Program-made: the position numbers and the translations under genes
Origin: Chrysopilus asiliformis
Taxonomy: Eukaryota > Arthropoda > Insecta > Diptera > Rhagionidae
Assembly: GCA_964034945.1 (NCBI GenBank)
Contig: OZ035962.1
Coordinates: forward strand, 86,964,650-87,028,649
Length of the DNA stretch: 64,000 nucleotides
Direction: 5' to 3'
Shown: positions 56,592 through 64,000 of the stretch, in pieces
Position numbering within the stretch: position 1 is the first letter of the stretch
Layout of the letters: each line of letters begins with the position of its first letter
Notes under the pieces: model-generated
Told to the model about the DNA's origin: nothing
What the model saw: the letters and a program-made list of their open reading frames with translations, nothing else
Database searches by the model: none

Positions 56592-57008
56592 AACATAACA
56601 AAAGCTAAAATTGCCAATCTGGCAATTATTGAAAACCCGTATGGTGATATTCGTATCAAAATTCGAACAATTGTACCAAAACTGCACTTTGAAGTCAAAC
56701 TTTCCAATAAGATTTTTTAAAATTTATTCCAATCGGATTTTGATGTATGGGAGTTTTATGTAGAATCATATCCTAAATAACTTTTGTTCTTGGATTTTTT
56801 TTCTAGCTCATTTCGTGCGCCCGCAATCCGCGCCACAGACAGACGGACAGACAGACGGACAGACGGACGGACATGCAAAATTCAATTTTTTTTATCATTC
56901 TAAACACACTGGTGTAATTCATTATTTTGTGTGATGACGGGATCTTGGTGTTACAGACGGTAAGGCAAAGTTTGTATACCCTTTGGTTTCACCATACGGG
57001 TATAAAAA
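56592..57008 (+). repeat. Dispersed repeat family R1, copy 4 (internally deleted)
   Basis: Both ends are kept (AACATAACAAAAGCTAAAAT; CACCATACGGGTATAAAAA). The middle, including the palindrome and the GAnTTGAAATTT block, is deleted between about 56800 and 56805. The GACAGACGGACAG run is short. Confidence 0.8.
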
Positions 57009-57009
57009 T

Positions 57010-60000
57010 ACACTACAAACAGCAATTTCTGATGAAAGTGTACTGTGTCTACTTTCAAAGAATTCTTTTTTTTTTTTGAATAATCCCGCGAAATAAAAAT
57101 GTTCTAAAACGAAATCTCGATCAAAGGTTGGAATCCAAAATAGGGCTAGGATCAAACCCAGAATAAACAAAACGTGTCAGTAGCTTCCAGTTTGAATCCC
57201 GGCCATGATAGTTCCACATTTAAAACACCATTTTCCAATTGATCTTCCATTCTTGTTACACTAGTGGAAAGGTTTAGTTCAAAAATCTCGAGAAGAAAAA
57301 TTAGGAAACGGCACGTGGTAAGAAAAGAAAATTGGTTAAATAAAGTGAAAAAGTTCAAGTTTTCGTTTTTTCTTAATTTAGTGGGTTGGAAGATAGAACC
57401 GAAAAATTGAAAGTGTAAATTTTGGGGAAAAATTAGTGGCCAGGATAAAAATTCCATCGATCGCAGGATTATAAGTGCGATTCGGTTCCGAAACTTTCGC
57501 TTTTCTGGTGGCCCTAAAAAGAAAAAGTGAAAACCCCAAATTTCCACCACACGTGTCGTGAAAAATTTCGATACATAAAATTATCGATTGATTCGACCTC
57601 CGCTTAATCTTTGGTAAAATACCATTCATTTCATAGCGGATTTGAAGAAATACCGTTATTATCGTTCGGAAAGATCATCTAGAGAAAAAGTTCCGGCGAA
57701 TTTTCCTGGAAAATCGTCGTTTTTCGGTAACATCTTAAAGCTGAAATAGCAAAAAAAAAAAGGAAAATTAGCTAACGCCAGTGAATTGGCTACCATTCGA
57801 AGCAAAGAGGCGAAGGGGATCTCCACTTCGGGGCTACACCTCGTAGAAAAAGAGGGGAGAAGAGTAAAGAGAACAACGATTGTTGCAAGCGCCTGGCGAG
57901 ATTTACTTTCTCCTACAGTAACGCGGACGCGATCAAGTAAAATCCAGCGGAGTGGGTCAGCGAGGGAGAAGACACACCACATCGATCCATCTTCAATCAC
58001 CATTGTTTCACCATTTTATTACTTTCTTTTATTGTCATTTAAAAATTAAAATCATCGGATGACAAATTTAGACAACATTGAGGCAAAGGAAAGTTTCGTT
58101 CCAAGTTTTCTATCAGCTAGGACCAATTGTAATTTTTGTATTTTAGTTTTCTTTTAGCCAAAATCATCCCATTAAAGGAGTTTTTATGATCCGGTGAAAG
58201 GACTTGTGCGCACAATCTTCTCATCGAGGAATTCAAGTAACAAAAACATAATTCAATTAACACATTTTCAACATTTAAGTAAGTACCGATTTTCTTTTTT
58301 TATTTATGCAATTGATCTGGCTGAGATAAATATAAAAAAACTAGACAAATATAAAACAACGAAACATCGATTGTCTAAATTTATTTTATGGTGATTTTCT
58401 TTGTCATTTTTTTTTAATTACACGAAATATTATTAAGACGTGAAGTTAAACGGTTTTAACGAACCATTAAATTGCTATCATTTTTGTTAAATATTGTTAG
58501 CGTTCTATTTTTGCATTTAAACAAGATTTTCTTTCTTGAAAAAAATATTGTATCTGGCTAAATTATAAGTTTCTTTTGGTTGATTGAGATACGGAGACAT
58601 TGACCCTCGTATTTTCTTTGGGTTTCCTTTTTCGCTAGAGATCTGGGCAGGAAATCAGAACAAAAGCTTTCCGAGAGCGGATGTGGAACGATAGAGGTCG
58701 CTGCAAGCGGCAAGAATGTCCCGATCATTTTTGAATATTTTAACGTGTTAGAAATTTATTAAGATGTGTTGTTAGTTTATTTAAAAGAGAGTGATGTGAT
58801 TGGGAAGTTCCTCACGGACGGACAAGACTGAGGCAAAAAGGGCTGTGTTTTCCTGAAATGGAAAGGAGCATAATTTGTACGATTTGCATTGTTTTTTTTT
58901 ATTCAAGATTTTCTTCTTTTCTCCATAACCTTCGATCAGTAGTTCAAAACTTTCAATTGTCTTTCTATTCAATATTAGTACAAATTATGAGTCTGATGGT
59001 AGTGATAGATGATGAGACAGGTACAAATGGAATCAGTTAAATTTTCAGTTATGTTCGCGCTTTTTCCTCTGGCAAAAACCCACCCCGAACCGACGAGTTC
59101 AAGCCGGCAAAATATAACGTACCTGGCCAGCAGGGAAAAAGACAGAAGCCAAGGGTGCTCAACATCCAAAAGCTACCCTTGCGTTCGAATTTTTTGGGAG
59201 TTTAAAAATTTCTAAAAACACGTAAACCATAACATAACAGATGGCGCCCAATGGTGGTAAAACAGCAAGTAGATAGTTTCCGTCTTAACGTATTTGCGCG
59301 GATGGAGCTAAAGGTTTAAACTTGTAGATTATTTCAGGAAAACAGTCCACAAATACATCTTCTTTTCGTTTATTTTTTTTGAGTTAAATTATTCTGGTGA
59401 GAAGGGTTTTAGAAACTTGTCTCCTGTCCAGCTCATGGGTATCTTGAGTTTTGAGTCTGGAGAAAGCGGAAAGAACACCAACTCATCCGAGAAAATAGTT
59501 AAGAAATTTGAGGTGTTATCCTATGATTGAGGAATCTCTAACATAGTTGCTTTATCGTAGTCTCGTTGGTAAAGCATAGTAGCGCCAAAAGATTGTCTTT
59601 AACAAAGTAATAGAATTTTTGAATTTCTGCTCCTGTCCTAATCATGAAAATGATGTAGATGTGGTGTGCCAGTGGGTCTATCACCCTAACTTGGTACAGT
59701 AAAACGATCATGCCGAACAATCGTGATCAGTATCAAAATCAATAGTTCTTTTTTTTCATTGTTACCCAGTCCTTCAATGTTATTCAGTTATTGAATCCTG
59801 TTATCACTTAGTTAGGAGAATTGAAACGGTTGCAACAGTTCTGCAGAATTCGCTGTGTAGCTTACACAGCTCTCTTTTAGAGATCGTATTTTAACCTCCA
59901 ACCATGTGGGTTTATCAAAAATCATTTTTTAAGTAAATCAGTAAAGCCTTTGAAGATTCTTTGGAAAGCACTGTTTGTCGCTAATCACGGAAAAATAGAA

Positions 60001-61720
60001 AATCAAGGTAAAATTTTTCTAATCGCTTAGTGAATCCCACGTGTGAGAAAAGATTTTATTTCAGTGATTTCGACGGTCAATTGACGATCGAAACGGCAAA
60101 CAGTGCGATTGTTTTAAAAGAAGGGCGCTGATTAAGGAGTCGCCAAAGCGCGAATTCACACGGAAAATATTGTCCGAACTGCAGAATATATATATGATTC
60201 GAGCTACCTAAAGTGAAAAAGGATATTTACCTATAGCAAGGTCATGCAAAGATTATCTCTACCGATTTAGAATTCCGAGAGTTCCAGAGACATCGTCTAA
60301 TGGTTTTAACATCGAAATTTTATTGCACACCTACCAACGTATAGATCATCGGAGGCTAAGAATTAGAAATATTATAATTTATAACTGTAGTGTGAACTAC
60401 AAATAAGCTTTAGTAAGGCAAGAACTCGAAGGGAAGTAAAAATCTCCAATTAGCAAACTTTAACTTCACTTTTTGCCAGGCATAACATTTTCTCTAAATA
60501 ATTTTAGCTATAAAAGAAAAGGGGAAAATAATCCGAGGAGTCGAGGATGTGCACATCGCTGACTACAAGGATCTTTCTAAGTAATCGAGACTTCTAAAAA
60601 GAATAACGGAAAGGTGATCACGGAGAAACAGTGAGTACTGTACAATTTTTCTAGTTGTGCCTGTATATATTTACTGAAAAAGTGAGTTAATACCAAAAGA
60701 AAATAAGAACATAATAAATTAATAAATAACTATTCGAGTTCAGATTAATAATTTGCAATCCACTGTGAACTCAAATTTTCGTTTAAAAGCTTATTTGCGG
60801 TGAAAATTATTTCAAAGAAAATTTTAGAATTAAATAATATTCTATATATTTATACAAGGCTAAAAGCTATTAAATTTTTCCGTTTACTATTAAGAAATTG
60901 AATAAGGCGCATTAATCATTGTTAAAATTGTAGCCAAGTAAGGGATAAAAGTGTCATCCAGTATTTGTAGTATTTAAGCTTGAAAACCAATTGATGGAAA
61001 CATAAATATATGCGTTGTCAAAATTTTCCTTTATATGAAATTCTAGCGTTAGGAGTTGAAGGTAAAACAATCATTTAAATTTAGAATATGAATTTTTGAT
61101 TATGGCATTATTATAGTTCATTAAAAATTATTAATTGAAAACTCAGTTATTTATAAAAAAAAGGGGGAGGAATAAATTAATTAAAAGGACGAAAGTTAGT
61201 TGAAGTTTTGATGTGTACCTTTGTCCACTATCTACAAAAAAAATCACTAATATTCAGGTGAAGCCAGCATAGTTGACATTGAATGAATTGTATTTCCTTT
61301 TCTGGATTTGAAAGGTTGTAATTTACAAGATAGGTGTTCAAGTGTCAACTCTTGCGATGGGCGAAAAGCACCTTAAGATGTGCTAAAAGGAGAAGAGGGG
61401 ATTGGGCGATGGGGGGGTGAAAGGAAGTTTTACATTCGTCGGGTCAGTCGAGCGTCATCATGGTTAAATAGGGTATATTCAAAGGTAGTAATCCATAGTT
61501 GAGAAAAAGTGATGTTTTTTTTTTCCGGCACGGATAACTAAAGTTAGTGTCCATCTCTCCCGCTGAACCAAGAACTCAACCCGACCGCGAGCAATAGCCA
61601 GGTTTCAGCAAGCGTGCCAGGGTTCAGAGGGGTGATCAGGGTTGGGGCACTCATTATCGTAGATAATGATAAGCATGTCCCAAATACTTGTTTGTTGCCC
61701 ATCACAACAAGGACACCATA
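57010..61720. other. Sequence of unclear nature upstream of the LTR retrotransposon
   Basis: No protein gene is supported. The last part must include the 5' LTR of the element whose primer site is at 61727, probably ending ...CCATAACA near 61724, but its start cannot be placed without the 3' LTR. GC-richer patches at 57480-58020 carry an 87-codon frame without recognised homology. Good-looking splice donors occur at about 58277 (GTAAGT) and 60631 (GTGAGT), which could belong to a host 5' leader or to the element. Confidence 0.4.
59232..59258 (+). other. Second PBS-like word
   Basis: CATAACAGATGGCGCCCAAT resembles the true LTR/PBS junction at 61721-61744 (CATAACAGGTTGGCGCCCAA). The match then breaks. 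It may be a relic of another LTR end or chance. Confidence 0.35.
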
Positions 61721-61726
61721 ACAGGT

Positions 61727-61744
61727 TGGCGCCCAACGTGGGGC
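61727..61744 (+). promoter_or_regulatory. LTR retrotransposon primer binding site (tRNA-Lys type)
   Basis: TGGCGCCCAACGTGGGGC is exactly the 18-base site complementary to the 3' end of tRNA-Lys(1,2) used by many retroelements. It follows CCATAACAGGT, so the 5' LTR should end a few bases upstream. The gag frame starts about 970 nt downstream. Confidence 0.85.
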
Positions 61745-62715
61745 TAAGTACTGCATTTCCAATTTCAATTTCAAAATATCAATTTCGATTTTAATTACTC
61801 AAAGTGTCAATTCACTTTTACGATTCCTTATTTCAATTTTTGCTATAAATTTCAATGTCATCTTTGTTAATTAGATTCAAAAAAAAAAAAAAAAAAATTA
61901 AAAAACACCCGTGAGTCCATTTATCTCAATTAATGGAGAAATTCAATTATTGATTGTAGATTGATTCGTAGTGTGCTTTTCTTACAGTAGTTATCAGTTT
62001 TTATCTTATGATATATCCGAGCCAGTAAATTGGATTTATTCGATTACTGTGTCGGGAAAGTGGTAATTTACAGGCAATAAGATTGATTTTATTGAGCTGC
62101 GAGCTCGGGTTTGTGAAACCGAACATCGATTGTCGCACAAATGAAGATCAATTTTGTCAGGACAGATAGATTTTCTGAGGCTTGTCAAAAAAAGTTTTTC
62201 ATCTTAACAATTGCTCAGAATTTTATCTGACCAAATTAAATAAACGAACATATATATAAATATATATACATATATATATAAATTAGTAAGATCGGAGGCT
62301 ATAGTAGACAAGGATGATCCGTCTCTATAATGCTCCATCTACTTATATAAAGAAAAATAATAATAACGTAAAGACTTTATCAGTTATACATGACGTTCGA
62401 CTGCTCTCGGGTTTGATGACCCTTTTACCCACTATTGTTTAATCCCCGACGTTAATGATAGAAAAAAAAAACTAAAGAAAATAAATATTGATCTTTCGAA
62501 TCAAGGAGAAAGATTTTATATAGTTTATTTATTAGTTAGTTACTAAGTAATACTCGTTTACGTAATTTTCGGTGCAAGCTTAGTTATATATAGTCCTTTT
62601 AATAGCGATTAGGGGTTTATAGGTATTTTATCGGATTTATTGTTTATATTTTTCATAATTGTTGCGTTAGTCTTCTTTTTGGTTGAATTAAAAGAATTTA
62701 GTGATAGAAAAAAAA
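61745..62715 (+). other. Untranslated leader of the LTR retrotransposon
   Basis: About 970 nt between primer site and gag start, AT-rich, with an A17 run (about 61880), an (AT)n stretch at 62252-62282 and many short upstream ATGs. No long frame. A leader this long suggests splicing or internal initiation, but no signal is clear. Confidence 0.5.
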
Positions 62716-64000
62716 ATGATCTCAGACAACGGCGAGGAAAATACCACAGTGCCGAAGACGACCGCGATCAGTAAAGTAACTCAAATGGAAAATTCGAATA
62801 TTGTGACGAGATCGCAAGCCAAAGGTAGAGGCGGGGCGATTCCTAAAAATTTGTCACAGCAATATAGTCCTTTTGTTTCACAGAAAAGTATTCCAAGAAC
62901 ACCCGAAAAAGAAAAACAGAGAATGTCAAGGGCAGAAGTGGAACCAGAAGATTTACAAGGTGAAGCAGACCCCGAATTGAATACACAGGATACAAGGGTA
63001 CAATTCGAAAATAGACCGTCAGAAAGATGGATTCCCAATCTACTGGATTTCACAGATCGTGCGTCCTCAGTTAGTAATCTTCGGGATCAGGATCGTTGGA
63101 GAAATAATGAAGCACAAATGTTGGGTCGACAAACACAGGAGTACATTAAGGAAGTGGTAAAAGCGACTATAGGAGCTGAACAGGCTACGATGATGAGAAA
63201 TGCCACTGAACGAATGGAGTCGACAGTCCGTACACTTTTTAAGGAGCTGAAGTCAGAAATGGTAGAAATGGGATCCGCCAAGAAGATACAAGGAGTTGAC
63301 GAAGTCCAGAAGTTAGATAGAGGAAATGTCCGAAGCAGAACAAACACCGAAGAAGTGGAGGCTTTGGAAGGAGCTATGGGATATTCAGGATCTCGGAACC
63401 GACAGTTTTCAGGAGAATCTGAACAATATAGGCAAGAATCTTGGAGAACTCGGTCTGGGAATAAGAACTGGAGATCTAATAGGAGCCAGCTCAAACCTCC
63501 GAATAGGCCACAAACTAATATAGAACGAGTCAATTCGAATCAGATATCTGCAAATCCTAGAAATAATGTTCCGAGCATGAACCGTGACTTAGTGACAGAA
63601 TTTCAAAACTGGAACCTCGGGGAGCCACAACTACCGCCATATGGGTCCCCATTTAGTTCGAATTCGAATCGGTCGACGAACGGTCAAAATCAGACGGGAA
63701 ATTCGAGTACTAATAAGTGTAGGCTCGATCGATGGAATCTGAAATTCGACGGCTCGGCCGAATTGTCAGTGGATGATTTTATCTATAGAGTTGAACGATT
63801 GACTGCGGCCTACGAATATACCGAAAGACAATTGACGACAAACTTCCATGTCCTACTCAAAGGACAAGCAGAAGTTTGGTTCTGGGCCTTCGTACGTCAA
63901 CACCCGGATACGACTTGGGCATCCTTGAAAAGCGCGCTAATAAAACAATTTCGTTCGCTCTTGACAGATTATGACATCTTAAAATTATTAGTAGAGCGTC
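62716..64000 (+). CDS. gag: LTR retrotransposon Gag, partial (runs off the window)
   Basis: The structural protein of a Ty3/gypsy-type retroelement, expected to form the particle that packages element RNA. ATG at 62716 opens 428 codons with no stop to the window end. Residues 1 to about 335 are polar (Gln/Asn/Arg/Ser/Glu-rich), with several SNxR- and NxNxx-like stretches. From about 340 a retrotransposon-gag (capsid) domain begins: RWNLKFDGSAELSVDDFIYR, then LKGQAEVWFWAF (382-392), then TTWASLKSALIKQFRSLLTD. The Trp-F-Trp and LKxALxxxF pattern is typical of that family. Zinc knuckle, protease and RT lie beyond the edge. The start is chosen as the first ATG of the open frame after an A-rich leader (aaaaaaATGATC). 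The intact frame and exact PBS suggest a young, possibly active copy. Confidence 0.88.
   Translation, partial: MISDNGEENTTVPKTTAISKVTQMENSNIVTRSQAKGRGGAIPKNLSQQYSPFVSQKSIPRTPEKEKQRMSRAEVEPEDLQGEADPELNTQDTRVQFENRPSERWIPNLLDFTDRASSVSNLRDQDRWRNNEAQMLGRQTQEYIKEVVKATIGAEQATMMRNATERMESTVRTLFKELKSEMVEMGSAKKIQGVDEVQKLDRGNVRSRTNTEEVEALEGAMGYSGSRNRQFSGESEQYRQESWRTRSGNKNWRSNRSQLKPPNRPQTNIERVNSNQISANPRNNVPSMNRDLVTEFQNWNLGEPQLPPYGSPFSSNSNRSTNGQNQTGNSSTNKCRLDRWNLKFDGSAELSVDDFIYRVERLTAAYEYTERQLTTNFHVLLKGQAEVWFWAFVRQHPDTTWASLKSALIKQFRSLLTDYDILKLLVER

Noticed and set aside
57786..58049. 87-codon basic frame (possible first exon or LTR-encoded peptide)
   Set aside because: No homology recognised and no clear start or splice support beyond a downstream GTAAGT; kept only as part of the unresolved region.

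Overview
This is a gene-poor window from an animal nuclear genome, most likely an insect and probably a fly-like (dipteran) one. It is clearly AT-rich, with long low-complexity stretches, a short AT-rich intron and AATAAA polyadenylation signals. It holds a dense mix of mariner, pogo/Tigger, piggyBac, PIF/Harbinger, hAT and Helitron-type elements. Many repeats carry (GTCY)n/(RGAC)n microsatellites, as dipteran 'mini-me' elements do. There is no bacterial-style gene organisation. The species cannot be fixed from sequence reading alone.

Only one convincing host protein gene is present: a secreted, cysteine-free, threonine-rich mucin-like gene at 4630-6000 (+). A 78-nt intron, divisible by three and free of stops, splits its signal peptide. 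At the right edge a Ty3/gypsy-type LTR retrotransposon begins. It has an 18-base tRNA-Lys-type primer binding site (61727-61744), a leader of about 970 nt, and a gag frame (62716 to the window end) that is intact as far as it can be read. Everything else is transposon debris or unique non-coding DNA, so the window looks like a gene desert or the inside of a very large intron.

Layout. 0.6-4.1 kb: small terminal-inverted-repeat (TIR) elements and dispersed repeats. 4.6-6.1 kb: the mucin gene. 6.1-8.3 kb: dispersed repeats with a pogo-like deletion derivative. 10.2-11.9 kb: a repeat, a Helitron-like end and an 8-bp minisatellite. 15-17.4 kb: TTAA elements and Helitron-like units. 21.4-24.5 kb: a second pogo derivative, a CCCAAG-ended MITE, and a MITE inserted in a dispersed repeat whose paralogue gives the empty site. 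26.5-31.7 kb: a piggyBac-like MITE and a cluster of PIF-like MITEs, one split by an 834-bp foldback. 32-36.2 kb and 44.5 kb: dispersed repeats. 38.4-40.3 kb: a 1.06-kb array of a 12-bp unit next to a mariner transposase relic. 43.4 and 53.1 kb: two mariner derivatives of about 560 bp with parallel internal deletions. 46.5-49.2 kb: a non-LTR retrotransposon relic cut by a 1.7-kb TIR element, which is itself cut by a near-perfect palindrome. 51-53.7 kb: another TIR cluster. 57-61.7 kb: sequence of unclear nature leading into the LTR element.

The most unusual pattern joins the repeats. Five families that otherwise look different all carry one bipartite module: a (GTCY)n microsatellite, a 20-50 bp spacer, then a core close to GAnTTGAAATTT. 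It occurs at least a dozen times on both strands. Transposon boundaries were read by eye from inverted repeats and target-site duplications; superfamily assignments rest on those and on remnant protein motifs.
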